DNA of 52,672 bases, taken from positions 1 through 52,672 of the forward strand of contig JAEUTU010000017.1 in NCBI GenBank assembly GCA_016786925.1, in the 5' to 3' direction. The number at the start of each line of letters is the position of its first letter. The first letter of the stretch is position 1. Under the pieces are notes generated by a model that worked only from the letters and a program-made list of their open reading frames with translations, did no database searches and was not told where the DNA came from. Positions 43,178 to 52,662 of this stretch are shown here, one piece after another. The position numbers and the translations under genes were made by a program. The DNA comes from Bacteroidia bacterium (GTDB lineage: Bacteria > Bacteroidota > Bacteroidia > 2-12-FULL-35-15).

Positions 43178-44236
43178 GTGAATAATAAATTAAAGGTACT
43201 TTTTTCGGTATTCTCGTTGATATCAATACAAGCATTAGCGCAATTCACAGCTAATGCCGGAACAAACGCGAATCTATGCCCGGGGGGAAGCGTAGTATTA
43301 GGTGGGTTTCCCGCTGCAACGGGAGGTCTACCACCCTACACCTACTCATGGTCACCCAATTGGTATCTAAGCAGTACTACTTCACCTAACCCTACCTCTA
43401 CTTCACCTAGCTGGGTTGAATACACACTTACTGTAACAGATGACACCGGTGCGGTAGTGACCGACAAGGTAATAGTTGATATGAGCTACCAAAACATAAC
43501 GGATGCGGGAAGAGATACAAGTATCTGTGAAAATTCAACTGCTGTTCTTGGAAATATTCTGAATATAAATTCTCCAGGAATTACGTATTCATGGGCTCCA
43601 GCTACTACTCTGAATAATCCAAATGCCCCACGCCCCATCGCATCTCCAGGCTTAACAAGCACAACTTATACCGTAACCATCAATGCAACCGGCTGTCCAC
43701 CCAAGATCGATCAGGTTACCGTTTCTGTGATCCCTACTCCTCCTGTTAACGCAGGAAATGATACCACCATCTTTGAAGGAGAAAATGTGACTTTAACCGG
43801 AAGCGGTGCCACTTATTATTATTGGGCTCCTATCAACTCACTTACTTATCCCAACACATCTCACCCGGATGCAGAACCTGTTGTAACAACAACCTACACT
43901 GTAACAGGAACGGATCCTACATACAAATGCTATAATTCAGACACGGTACGAATTACAGTCATTAAAAGCGATGAGATCGTTATTTACAATACCATTACTC
44001 CCAATGGTGATGGCAATAATGATGTTTGGTACATGGGGAATATCATGAAATATCCTAATAACGTTTTAGAACTGTATAATCGATATGGGAAATTAGTATA
44101 CAGAGTTAGTCCGTACTTAAACGATTTTGGAGGAACGGTATCCGGACAAGAACTACCTGCTGCAACTTATTTTTATGAATTAAACTTAGGTGATGGATTG
44201 GGGAAAAAGCATGGAACATTAACAATAGTCAGGTAA
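43178..44236 (+). CDS. Secreted Ig/PKD-like protein with type B T9SS sorting domain (CHU_C)
   Basis: A 352-residue exported protein starting at GTG; no ATG precedes the signal peptide (NNKLKVLFSVFSLISIQALAQ), so the GTG start is well supported. Three Ig/PKD-like repeats follow, each opening with 'NAGxDxxxxxGxxxxL' (TANAGTNANLCPGGSVVLGG, DAGRDTSICENSTAVLG, NAGNDTTIFEGENVTLTG) and containing a YSWxP motif. The C-terminus, from IVIYNTITPNGDGNNDVWYM through LELYNRYGKLVYRV to HGTLTIVR, is a CHU_C type B sorting domain. It is followed after 6 bases by a PorP/SprF protein, the arrangement of SprB/SprF-type substrates that need a dedicated partner for surface attachment. Confidence 0.9.
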   Translation: MNNKLKVLFSVFSLISIQALAQFTANAGTNANLCPGGSVVLGGFPAATGGLPPYTYSWSPNWYLSSTTSPNPTSTSPSWVEYTLTVTDDTGAVVTDKVIVDMSYQNITDAGRDTSICENSTAVLGNILNINSPGITYSWAPATTLNNPNAPRPIASPGLTSTTYTVTINATGCPPKIDQVTVSVIPTPPVNAGNDTTIFEGENVTLTGSGATYYYWAPINSLTYPNTSHPDAEPVVTTTYTVTGTDPTYKCYNSDTVRITVIKSDEIVIYNTITPNGDGNNDVWYMGNIMKYPNNVLELYNRYGKLVYRVSPYLNDFGGTVSGQELPAATYFYELNLGDGLGKKHGTLTIVR

Positions 44237-44242
44237 ATCAAA

Positions 44243-45199
44243 ATGAAAAAAATAGTAATATTCATCCTGCTTTTTCATCTTGCTTTTGCTGTAATCGGTC
44301 AGCAAATGCCTTATTATACTCAAAATAAAAGCAATGCATTTATGATCAATCCTGCTATTGCAGGAACAAAAAGATTGGTAGATGCCCGTATGAACTATCG
44401 CATGCAGTGGGTCGGATATGAAGGGGCTCCCCGTACCTATTCATTGGGAATTCATAGTAGATTCTATAAAGGCAAAATGGGAGCAGGAATGTATTTGATG
44501 CAAGACAATGTGGGACCGGCAAAACAGATGAATTTAGGAGCAGCTTATGCGTTTCATATTCGTTTTCCGGATGTTGAACTTTCAGCTGGTTTAGCAGGTA
44601 ATTTCACAAAATACACCCTTATTGGTGATAAGATGTTTTTACACAATCGTCAAGACCCTTCCATCGATCAAAATGTAACAAACAGCACCTGGGTAACAGA
44701 TGCAAGTGCTGGAATCTATCTCTATAACGATCGCTTTCATGTGGGTTTAAGCGGAATGCATGTTTTACAATCAACGGCAGAATTTTATAAAGCAGATACC
44801 ACAAAAAAGGGGTTAATTAAATATGCAACACATGCCAACTTTACACTTGGCTATAACTATTCACAAAATCCGGATTTTGTTTGGGAAAGCACCTTGTACG
44901 GAAACTTTGTTGCTGGTGCACCATTAATGCTTGACTATACACTTCGCCTACATGTAAAAGAAATGATGTTTGGTGGTGTTTCTCTCCGGCTAAGAGATGC
45001 TGTAGCTCTTCATATTGGCGCTACGATCTTGAATGATTTTCAGGTAAGTTATTCTTATGATATTCTGATCAGTAAATTCAGAGCTTATAGTAGCGGTTCT
45101 CATGAATTTATGCTTGCGTTCAGTTCCTCCATCTTTCAGCAGAAAAAAGGCCGGTCAAACGACAAATTTCTACATCAGCGTTACGGATACTTATTTTAA
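44243..45199 (+). CDS. PorP/SprF family type IX secretion outer-membrane protein
   Basis: A 318-residue outer-membrane beta-barrel-like protein. Signal peptide about residues 1-20 (MKKIVIFILLFHLAFAVIGQ), then the family hallmark PYYTQNKSNAFMINPAIAGTKR, MNYRMQWVGYEGAPRTYSLGIHS and GMYLMQDNVGP, and a long series of alternating-hydrophobicity strands. The C-terminal strands (FQVSYSYDILISKFRAYSSGSHEFMLAF) are also typical. SprF-type proteins are needed for secretion or attachment of type B substrates, so its partner is probably the gene immediately upstream. Its last 9 bases overlap the convergent bioD gene. Confidence 0.93.
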   Translation: MKKIVIFILLFHLAFAVIGQQMPYYTQNKSNAFMINPAIAGTKRLVDARMNYRMQWVGYEGAPRTYSLGIHSRFYKGKMGAGMYLMQDNVGPAKQMNLGAAYAFHIRFPDVELSAGLAGNFTKYTLIGDKMFLHNRQDPSIDQNVTNSTWVTDASAGIYLYNDRFHVGLSGMHVLQSTAEFYKADTTKKGLIKYATHANFTLGYNYSQNPDFVWESTLYGNFVAGAPLMLDYTLRLHVKEMMFGGVSLRLRDAVALHIGATILNDFQVSYSYDILISKFRAYSSGSHEFMLAFSSSIFQQKKGRSNDKFLHQRYGYLF

Positions 45200-45805
45200 G
45201 TATTCGAATTCTTTAGCATAACGGGCAATAACTTCTTTATTCAGTTCTGTTTCTTTACCTATTCTTCCTAATAACTTTATACCTGTATGCTCTAATATAA
45301 TATCTTCGGATAATTGGTGAGGTGGACCATTAAACACCATTCCTAAAATCTTCAACCCTCTGTTTTTAAGTGCTTCTACAGATAATAAAGTATGATTAAT
45401 ACTACCCAAGTAATTTTGCACTACCAGTATCACTTCTGCATCAAACTTTTTGATCATATCGATCATAAACTCTTTACGATTCAAAGGAACAAGCAAACCG
45501 CCTGCCCCCTCAATGACCAACGTGTTCGATGTATCAGGAATAGTTATGTTTGAAAGGCTGATCTCTGTATTTTCCAACTCAGCAGCAGCATGTGGACTCA
45601 TATATTGCTTCAAGAGGTATGACTCCGGATGGATCTTACTCTCTGAATTGGAGATCCATTTTTGCACCTTGGCAGTATCTGTAGAAAAGAATGACCCTGT
45701 TTGAACGGGTTTCCAATAGTCGGCCTTTAATGCTTCCACCAAAACAGATGAAACAACCGTTTTTCCTACATCAGTCCCTATACCGCTAACAAAAATTTTT
45801 CTCAT
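45191..45805 (-). CDS. bioD: ATP-dependent dethiobiotin synthetase
   Basis: A 204-residue enzyme closing the ureido ring of dethiobiotin from 7,8-diaminopelargonate, CO2 and ATP. The P-loop GIGTDVGKT is at residues 8-16, KPVQTG follows, and the acidic EGAGGLLVPLN motif binds the substrate and magnesium. Length fits the family. Its end overlaps the PorP/SprF gene on the other strand by 9 bases. It follows bioF by 71 bases and is the last gene of bioB-bioF-bioD. Confidence 0.95.
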   Translation of the reverse strand: MRKIFVSGIGTDVGKTVVSSVLVEALKADYWKPVQTGSFFSTDTAKVQKWISNSESKIHPESYLLKQYMSPHAAAELENTEISLSNITIPDTSNTLVIEGAGGLLVPLNRKEFMIDMIKKFDAEVILVVQNYLGSINHTLLSVEALKNRGLKILGMVFNGPPHQLSEDIILEHTGIKLLGRIGKETELNKEVIARYAKEFEYLK

Positions 45806-45876
45806 AATAGATCTTTCAAGAGTTGAACGAAATTAAGACAATTTTGATATTCCTGTCAATATTTTACAACTATTAT

Positions 45877-47025
45877 TTATTCTTTTTCAACAGTAGTCAC
45901 CAATATTTTAATAAGTGTATCTACCTGTTCTTTCGAATTGAAAGCATGAAGACAGATCCGCAACCGCTCTTTTCCTTTGGGCACCGTAGGACTTAAAATA
46001 GGCCTAAGATCGAAATTCTCTGATAAAAAGGCATTCGCTAAACGTCTCACATTTGAGTTACCTGGCACAATGACACACTGTATCGCACTTTCACTCTGAA
46101 TACGAACTATTCCGGCATATTCAGCGATCAACTCATTATAATATTTGATCAGTTCTCTTAATTTATCGATGGTAGATTGAGACTTTTTTAACAGTTCATA
46201 GGAACAGTTGATGGCCACTAAACTATGTAAAGGCAAGGCTGTTGTATAGATAAATGAACGGGAAAAATTAATCAAAAAATCACGGAGCTGAGAAGCTCCT
46301 AAAACAATTGCACCATGAACTCCCAAGGCTTTACCAAATGTGTGAACACGAGCGAATATTCGATCCTCCAGCCCAAGCAACTGCACAACACCTTTCCCGC
46401 AATTAGCAGTTATTCCGGTAGCATGAGCTTCATCAACAATTAAATGAGCATTGAATTGCTCACACAATTCGACCATTGGTTTTAATGGAGCAGTATCACC
46501 ATCCATAGAATAAATGCTCTCTACTGCAACATACACCAAGCCCTCTGCTATTGCTAAGCGCTGTTTTAAATGTTCCAGATCATTGTGCTTAAACATAAAT
46601 GCCGATGCACCGGAGAGCTTTATCCCATCATGCATAGAGGCATGGATCAATTCATCGTAAATAATGGTATCGCCTTTTTGAGCTATGGCTGAAAACAAAC
46701 CCACATTAGCATCATACCCCGAATTAAAGATCAATCCCGACTCTGCTCCATGAAATGTGGCAATTTTTTGTTCCAGCATTTCTGCATATTCCGAATTCCC
46801 TGCTAATAAGCGCGAACCACCGGAGCCATTATTGTGATCAGCTATTCGATCATATTCATTTTTGATCATCTCCCGCAACTCAGCTGATCTAGCAAAGCCC
46901 AAATAATCATTACTACAGAAGTCTATCAATCCTTTTTTTACAGATAGTTTACGAAGCGCATCTTGAGACACACGCTTTTCAAGCAGTTGAGAAAAATGGA
47001 TGTATGCACTAAATTCTTTTTTCAT
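45877..47025 (-). CDS. bioF: 8-amino-7-oxononanoate synthase
   Basis: A 382-residue PLP enzyme of the alpha-oxoamine synthase family, condensing pimeloyl-thioester with alanine. The PLP lysine is Lys232 in HTFGKALGVHGAIVLG, DEAHATG is at residues 198-204, and IDFCSNDYLGFA and NGSGGSRLLAGN near the N-terminus are typical. Length is normal. Glycine-using relatives (2-amino-3-ketobutyrate CoA ligase) share the fold, but the location between bioB and bioD settles the call. It is 62 bases downstream of bioB. Confidence 0.94.
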   Translation of the reverse strand: MKKEFSAYIHFSQLLEKRVSQDALRKLSVKKGLIDFCSNDYLGFARSAELREMIKNEYDRIADHNNGSGGSRLLAGNSEYAEMLEQKIATFHGAESGLIFNSGYDANVGLFSAIAQKGDTIIYDELIHASMHDGIKLSGASAFMFKHNDLEHLKQRLAIAEGLVYVAVESIYSMDGDTAPLKPMVELCEQFNAHLIVDEAHATGITANCGKGVVQLLGLEDRIFARVHTFGKALGVHGAIVLGASQLRDFLINFSRSFIYTTALPLHSLVAINCSYELLKKSQSTIDKLRELIKYYNELIAEYAGIVRIQSESAIQCVIVPGNSNVRRLANAFLSENFDLRPILSPTVPKGKERLRICLHAFNSKEQVDTLIKILVTTVEKE

Positions 47026-47087
47026 CTATAAATAAAAAACGAAGCAAAACTATGTGTAATGCTTCGTTCTGTTTACATTCAAATATA

Positions 47088-48086
47088 TTATGCTTGAACT
47101 GTTTCTTTTACTACCGGCTGTTTTGCTCCCTTGAAAGCTTTTCTTGGAGTTAAACCAAACAATTTAAACATCTCCATATCCTCATTAAAATCAGGATTTG
47201 GAGTTGTAAGTAATTTATCTCCGGCAAAAATGGAATTAGCACCTGCTAAAAAACACAAGGCTTGTCCTTCTAAACTCATTTGAGTACGACCGGCAGACAA
47301 ACGCACTACCGTTTTCGGCATTACAATTCTTGTTGTAGCGATCATTCGTACCATATCCCAAATTGGAACAAGCGGTTGATCCTCTAATGGAGTGCCTGCA
47401 ACAGGGACCAATGCATTAATAGGAACAGATTCAGGTGGAGGTGTCATGGATGATAATGTTTGAAGCATTTTCACACGGTCTTCTACACTCTCTCCCATTC
47501 CAATGATCCCACCTGAGCATACAGATACTTTTGCTTTTCTTACATTTTTAATGGTATCCAAACGATCATCATAATTACGGGTAGTAATGATCTTTTTATA
47601 ACTTTCTTCAGATGTATCTAAATTGTGATTATAAGCATACAATCCTGCGTCTGCAAGCTTTTGAGCCTGACTTTCTGTCAACATTCCTAATGTACAACAC
47701 ACTTCCATCCCTTTTGCATTCACAACTTTCACCATTTCCAATACTCGATCAAAATCACGATTATCACGAACTTCGCGCCATGCAGCTCCCATACATAAGC
47801 GGGATGCTCCACCCTCTTTCGCTTTATCTGCCGCCTCACTCACTTCGTTTACGGTCATTAATTTGTGTACTTCAATTCCGGTATTATATCTCGCTGCTTG
47901 AGGGCAATAACTGCAATCCTCCGCACAACCTCCTGTTTTGATAGATAATAACGAACTTACCTGCACTTCATTCGCATCGTTAAATTCACGGTGAATCGAT
48001 TGTGCTTTGTACACTAATTCCAAAAGAGGTGTATTATACACATCTAAAATCTCTTCTACAGTCCAATTATTTTTGATCGTTGTCAT
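47088..48086 (-). CDS. bioB: Biotin synthase
   Basis: A 332-residue radical SAM enzyme inserting sulfur into dethiobiotin. The 4Fe-4S/SAM cluster motif [16 protein letters not shown] places the three cysteines at residues 54, 58 and 61; further family blocks are [43 protein letters not shown] and [37 protein letters not shown]. The frame extends to a TTG at 48107, but that codon lies within the -7 box of the promoter, so the ATG at 48086 is used. First gene of the bio operon; no bioA is present. Confidence 0.97.
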   Translation of the reverse strand: MTTIKNNWTVEEILDVYNTPLLELVYKAQSIHREFNDANEVQVSSLLSIKTGGCAEDCSYCPQAARYNTGIEVHKLMTVNEVSEAADKAKEGGASRLCMGAAWREVRDNRDFDRVLEMVKVVNAKGMEVCCTLGMLTESQAQKLADAGLYAYNHNLDTSEESYKKIITTRNYDDRLDTIKNVRKAKVSVCSGGIIGMGESVEDRVKMLQTLSSMTPPPESVPINALVPVAGTPLEDQPLVPIWDMVRMIATTRIVMPKTVVRLSAGRTQMSLEGQALCFLAGANSIFAGDKLLTTPNPDFNEDMEMFKLFGLTPRKAFKGAKQPVVKETVQA

Positions 48087-48104
48087 ATCTTTTTCTATTT
48101 GATA

Positions 48105-48135
48105 CAAATATAAGGCTTATCTATTGAAAGACAAA
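48105..48135 (-). promoter_or_regulatory. Promoter of the bio operon
   Basis: TTTG (48135-48132), a 19-base spacer and TATATTTG (48112-48105) on the minus strand match the Bacteroidota -33/-7 consensus exactly in both boxes and in spacing. Transcription would start about 12 bases before the bioB ATG. I see no clear BirA operator palindrome. Confidence 0.7.
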
Positions 48136-48170
48136 TTGAACAAACATTTGATTTTTGTACGCAAAAATGA

Positions 48171-48668
48171 TCAAGCTCTTGACCCTAACTCAATAACTTC
48201 CAGATCTTTGATCTTATCCCCATCTATCGTGAAGCGTATCATTGTCTTTACTTTATGAAAGCCATGAACTCCTGCTGCCCCTGGATTGATGTGTAAAAGA
48301 TCATATTTTTTATCGTACATCACTTTCAAAATATGAGAATGACCGCAAATAAAAAGCTTTGGGGCCGACCTTTTTATCTCCGCTAAGGCATCCAGCGAAT
48401 AGCGATCGGGATATCCGCCAATATGTGTTATGAATACATCAACACCTTCGCACATAAATCGCTGATTTTTAGAATGTACCTTCCTTACATCGGTTCCGTC
48501 TATATTTCCGTAAACAGCAACAAGTGGCTTGATTTTGGAGAGTTCATCGGTTATGGATATTGTACCGATATCACCGGCATGCCATATCTGATCACAAGAT
48601 TCAAAATACTTGAACATCTTGGGCTCCAAATAATTGTGTGTATCTGATAAAAGGGCTATCCGCTGCAT
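48171..48668 (-). CDS. YfcE/MJ0936-type metallophosphoesterase
   Basis: A 165-residue calcineurin-like phosphoesterase. The five metal-binding blocks are visible: SDTHN (residues 8-12), HAGDIG, YGNIDG, FITHIGGYP and CGHSHILKV, followed by INPGAAG. Small proteins of this type hydrolyse phosphodiesters in vitro, but the natural substrate is usually unknown. It is read toward bioB on the same strand, with 84 bases between, and the bio promoter lies in this gap, so it is probably a separate unit or reads through into bio. Confidence 0.9.
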   Translation of the reverse strand: MQRIALLSDTHNYLEPKMFKYFESCDQIWHAGDIGTISITDELSKIKPLVAVYGNIDGTDVRKVHSKNQRFMCEGVDVFITHIGGYPDRYSLDALAEIKRSAPKLFICGHSHILKVMYDKKYDLLHINPGAAGVHGFHKVKTMIRFTIDGDKIKDLEVIELGSRA

Positions 48669-48683
48669 GTTGCAATAATAAAA

Positions 48684-48715
48684 AAAATGCCTTTTGTAGA
48701 CACAAAAGGCATTTT
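48684..48715 (-). terminator. Rho-independent terminator after the large SprB-like gene
   Basis: A perfect 14-bp stem AAAATGCCTTTTGT / ACAAAAGGCATTTT with a 4-base loop, followed by T on the minus strand. It lies 17 bases beyond the stop at 48733 and just before the phosphoesterase start at 48668. Confidence 0.9.
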
Positions 48716-48732
48716 ATAAATACAAACAATCG

Positions 48733-51700
48733 TTATTTGATAATCGTCACATGGCCGATATACTGACGTGTTTCACCGATCACATCTTTTGTAATGATCA
48801 CATAAACATATACATCATTTGGACACATCTCCGATTTTCCTTTCGCTTTACCATCCCATCCTTGATTGATATCTGTGGTTTCAAATATCTGTCCACCCCA
48901 ACGATCGAAAATTCTCATTGAAAATTCTGCAATATTCTCGCCTTTGGGAGCAAACACATCGTTTGTTCCACCGCTACCGGTTGGACTGAATGCATTTGGA
49001 ATATAAAGCGTATAATCAGGTTTTACCTCTAAGCACTCTGTAATGGTATCAAAGCACATTCCTTGATTGCTAACTAATAAAGAAACACAATAATTCCCTA
49101 CATCTGAATACGCGTGATCAGGAGAAGAGAAAGTACTTGTATTGGAATTCGGATTGTTTAAACCATCACCAAAATTCCAGTTCCATGAAGTCGTATTTGT
49201 AGAAGTACTGGTAAAGGAAACTGTTGGAGCTGAAATAGATATTGGATCAGGACTATACACAAAATTTGCCTGAGGAATCGCTATCACTTCTATCATATTA
49301 TTTTGAACAGCTGAACCTACACATCCGTTAGCATCTGTCGCAGTTAACTGAACATCATAAAAACCTGGAGTTTCAAAACAGTTAGAAGGAGATTGTACAG
49401 AAGCTCCACCATTACCGAAGTTCCATGTCCAAGCAATGATGCTTGTAGAAGAAGTTGTTTGATCAGTAAAATTCACACACAATGTCGAACAGCCGGATGT
49501 TGTATTAGCAGAAAATGCTACTACCGGAGATTGATTTACGGTTATTGTTACTGTTCCGGTAGCAGGAGTTGTCGTACATCCATCGTTAACGGTAACCGTA
49601 TAGGTAGTTGTAACAGAAGGAGTAACAGTGATCGATGAGGTAGTTAAATTACCCGGCATCCAGTTATATGTATATGATCCATCTCCACCACCTGCAGTTG
49701 CAGAAACAGCAATAGAGCCTCCGGCACAAACACTTCCGTTTGAACTTGTTACAACTGTCAATGCTGGATTAACAGTAACAGTAACTGTTTGTTGATTAGA
49801 TACACAACCATTGGCATCTGTAGCGCTAACTGAATAAGTTGTGGTTGTTACTGGTGATACAATGTTTGATTGTCCGGTAAAAGTTGGTGTCCAATTAAAT
49901 GTATATGGTGAAGTTCCTCCTACAGCAAAAGCTGTAAGTGTAGCACTTTGACCCACACAAATGGTAACCGGTGGCATTGCATCCACCAACAATGCTTGTG
50001 GCTGTGTAATAACAACAGTAGAAGTTACACTACATCCATTGGCATCAGTAATAATACAAGTATAAGAACCTGCACACAAATTGCTGATACTATCAGTCGT
50101 CTGACCATTCGACCATGCATAAGTATATGGAAGTGATCCGCCAGTTACAGTAACATTAGCTGTTCCATCACAAGCTGCATTACAAGTCACATTGCTAGAT
50201 GTATTTGTAACGGCCATTGATAATGGTTCTGTAATGGTTGCTACTTGTTGTGTCGAACAACCGACAACATCTGTTACAGTTAAAGAATATGTTCCTGCAC
50301 ATATAGCGGAAATATTTTGTGTAGTTGAACCATTTGTCCAGGAATAAGTATAAGGCGCAATTCCACCTGTAAGAGCAGATGTAACAGATCCATTGCAAGC
50401 ACCGGCACAAGTAACATCTGTTTCAGTAAGTGTTAATGACATTGGAGCACTAACTGTTATAGTTAAAGTATCAGCTCCAGCACAACCAATAGCATCTGAA
50501 ACATTTACAAAATAAGTTGTTGTAGCTGTTGGAGCAACAACAGTGCTTGCGGTAGTTGCAAATCCAGGATTAGCAGAAGTTCCCCAAGAATATGTATATC
50601 CTGCACCTAAAGGACTATTCACATTTAATGTATAATTTGATCCGGAACAGATGCTGTCGTTTAATCCTGCATCAACCGAAATACTTGGAGTAACTGTTAC
50701 TGTAACTGCTGTTCTCGGTCCGATACAACCTGCATTTGTACTTTGAACATAATAAGTAGTTGTTGATGTTAAAACCGGAGTTGAATACGCAGCTGTACTT
50801 GCCAATAAAGTTCCACCGGTTGCTGCATCATACCACTCATAATTTGGTCCCGGTGCTGTTGCTGTCAGTGTAGCAGATGTTCCAAAGCAAATGGAAACAC
50901 CCGGACAAGTTGGTGCAACAGGAACAGCATTAACAACAATAGAAACAGTTGCAGGATTGCTAGTACATCCACCAACAGTAACAGTCAAAGAATAAGTACC
51001 ACTGTTTGCAACTGTTGCATTTGTAATAGCTGGTGGATTTCTAACTCCGGCAGTATAACCATTAGGGCCTGTCCATGAATACGTTGCTCCCGCAATGTTA
51101 TTTGCTGTAAGTGTTATCGTTCCTCCTTCACAAATAGCAGCAGGTGTTGTACTAGCATTGATCATTGGAGTTGGAGGATTGGGTGTATTATTGATAATGG
51201 CAGTGGTTGTAGCAGCGGGACTAGTACAACCATTTACTGTCACTGTAACGGCATAATTTCCGGTAGCAGCAGTTGTGACAGGAGAAATACTAGGGTTTTG
51301 TTGAGTAGAAGTAAATCCACCTGGTCCTGTCCAACTATAAGTAGCTCCTGTAACAAGCGGAGCAGATAAATTTAATGCAGAACCAGAACAAACCGGTCCG
51401 TTATTCGTTGGAGTAACAGCCGCAGGGATCGGATTAACAACAACCGTTGTTGTGGCAGTACAACTTGCACAGGATGCTGCTTGTGTAACAGTAACAGTAT
51501 ACGTTCCGGCAGCAGCTACAGTAGATGATGGAATTGTTGGATTTTGTAAAGAAGATGTAAATCCATTCGGTCCGGTCCATGAATACGTTCCACCTGTAAC
51601 AGTACCGGCAGTTAGATTAATTGTTGCTCCGGCACAAACAGGTCCATTATTCGAAGCCGTAGCAGAACAAGGAGTACAGTTGTTTTGGTTAACCACAATG

Positions 51701-52602
51701 GTGTCTGTTCCAAATCCGGATACACAAGTTCCTGTACTGGAAACCTGCGCATAATAAGAAGTAGAAGGTTGACAACTAGGAGGAGTAACAGTTATAGAAG
51801 TACCTGTACCAACTAAAGTATTACCAGGCAAGATGTACCAGTTAACAGTACTTGTAGCCGGACCACTGGGTGTAAAACGTCTTCCTTCGTTAGAAGCAGT
51901 CCATTGTGTATTATTTCTTCCTGGCACAACAACAGCGATTGTCCCGGTTGGATCGTGCAAACCATGAACAGCATTTCCACTATTCCATGTGGTACATAAA
52001 GACTTATTTAGAATATGAGTTTCTATAATATTGGTGCCTTCATAAATCTTGATTTGACTAGAATATAGTTGGCCTGTACAAGAAAACATAGGAACATTAT
52101 TCCAGGACACCACCAAGCGTCTGTTAGGTGCAGTTCCATAAACTGCATACGTAACAGTTCCGCCTACTCCAGGATTGATATCCTGCCAAGCTCCCATAAT
52201 TGTATTCAATGGAGCGGTACCTGTATTGTTGGGTATTGTTGTCGTTACCCAAGTGGACGTTTGTCCTGCACTAAAACCGATCCAGTTGTTCGAACCTATA
52301 ATGAATTGAGTATATGTTTGACCGAAATAACAAAAATTGAAGCCTATTGGTAACATACCTGTTTGAGTATCATCTGTAAGCGACACAGATGTACCGGTAA
52401 AAGGATCCGGAGCGTAGGGAATGGTGCTAATAGCATAATTGGTTGTTGCAGTAACAACCGGACCAGAATAGGTAGCATTAAGCGTTGCGGTTGCACCAAA
52501 ACAAATATTGGATACCTCTGGGGTTGCGTCAACCGTTTGAGCCTTGAGGTTAGCATTCAGCAAACCAATGACCAAAACTATAAATATTACTATTCTTTTC
52601 AT
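48733..52602 (-). CDS. Large SprB-like adhesin with Ig, SprB and PKD repeats and type B T9SS sorting domain
   Basis: A 1289-residue exported protein, signal peptide MKRIVIFIVLVIGLLNANLKAQ. Residues about 25-290 form a globular N-terminal domain seen in many Bacteroidota repeat proteins (FCYFGQTYTQFIIGSNNWIG, IMGAWQDINPG, NRRLVVSWNNVPMF). Then come Ig-like repeats with 'NGPVCxGxxxxLxA...YSWTGPxGF' (about 310-560), further Ig-like units, two SprB repeats (about 720-870; TCAGACNGSV...GGIAPYTYSW and TCNAACDGTANVTVTGGSLP), more Ig-like units and two PKD domains (about 1050-1200; WTWNFGNG, WNWNFGDG). The CHU_C sorting domain follows from LYIPNAFSPTGSGG. SprB repeats occur in the gliding adhesin SprB. 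No PorP/SprF gene is adjacent. Confidence 0.9.
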   Translation of the reverse strand: MKRIVIFIVLVIGLLNANLKAQTVDATPEVSNICFGATATLNATYSGPVVTATTNYAISTIPYAPDPFTGTSVSLTDDTQTGMLPIGFNFCYFGQTYTQFIIGSNNWIGFSAGQTSTWVTTTIPNNTGTAPLNTIMGAWQDINPGVGGTVTYAVYGTAPNRRLVVSWNNVPMFSCTGQLYSSQIKIYEGTNIIETHILNKSLCTTWNSGNAVHGLHDPTGTIAVVVPGRNNTQWTASNEGRRFTPSGPATSTVNWYILPGNTLVGTGTSITVTPPSCQPSTSYYAQVSSTGTCVSGFGTDTIVVNQNNCTPCSATASNNGPVCAGATINLTAGTVTGGTYSWTGPNGFTSSLQNPTIPSSTVAAAGTYTVTVTQAASCASCTATTTVVVNPIPAAVTPTNNGPVCSGSALNLSAPLVTGATYSWTGPGGFTSTQQNPSISPVTTAATGNYAVTVTVNGCTSPAATTTAIINNTPNPPTPMINASTTPAAICEGGTITLTANNIAGATYSWTGPNGYTAGVRNPPAITNATVANSGTYSLTVTVGGCTSNPATVSIVVNAVPVAPTCPGVSICFGTSATLTATAPGPNYEWYDAATGGTLLASTAAYSTPVLTSTTTYYVQSTNAGCIGPRTAVTVTVTPSISVDAGLNDSICSGSNYTLNVNSPLGAGYTYSWGTSANPGFATTASTVVAPTATTTYFVNVSDAIGCAGADTLTITVSAPMSLTLTETDVTCAGACNGSVTSALTGGIAPYTYSWTNGSTTQNISAICAGTYSLTVTDVVGCSTQQVATITEPLSMAVTNTSSNVTCNAACDGTANVTVTGGSLPYTYAWSNGQTTDSISNLCAGSYTCIITDANGCSVTSTVVITQPQALLVDAMPPVTICVGQSATLTAFAVGGTSPYTFNWTPTFTGQSNIVSPVTTTTYSVSATDANGCVSNQQTVTVTVNPALTVVTSSNGSVCAGGSIAVSATAGGGDGSYTYNWMPGNLTTSSITVTPSVTTTYTVTVNDGCTTTPATGTVTITVNQSPVVAFSANTTSGCSTLCVNFTDQTTSSTSIIAWTWNFGNGGASVQSPSNCFETPGFYDVQLTATDANGCVGSAVQNNMIEVIAIPQANFVYSPDPISISAPTVSFTSTSTNTTSWNWNFGDGLNNPNSNTSTFSSPDHAYSDVGNYCVSLLVSNQGMCFDTITECLEVKPDYTLYIPNAFSPTGSGGTNDVFAPKGENIAEFSMRIFDRWGGQIFETTDINQGWDGKAKGKSEMCPNDVYVYVIITKDVIGETRQYIGHVTIIK

Positions 52603-52629
52603 TTACAGCGCTTTAGAGTAGAAAATGCA

Positions 52630-52662
52630 CAAATCTTACATGCACATATTTACAGACACAAA
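52630..52662 (-). promoter_or_regulatory. Candidate promoter of the SprB-like gene
   Basis: On the minus strand TTTG (52662-52659), 20 bases, then TAAGATTTG (52638-52630), one base longer than the TAnnTTTG consensus or, read as AAGATTTG, with one mismatch. Spacing is right and the ATG is 28 bases further on. Confidence 0.5.

Noticed and set aside
48733..52602. Repetitive DNA that might suggest a CRISPR or satellite array
   Set aside because: The repeats follow the reading frame, vary by codon and encode Ig/SprB/PKD domains; there are no constant repeats with unique spacers.
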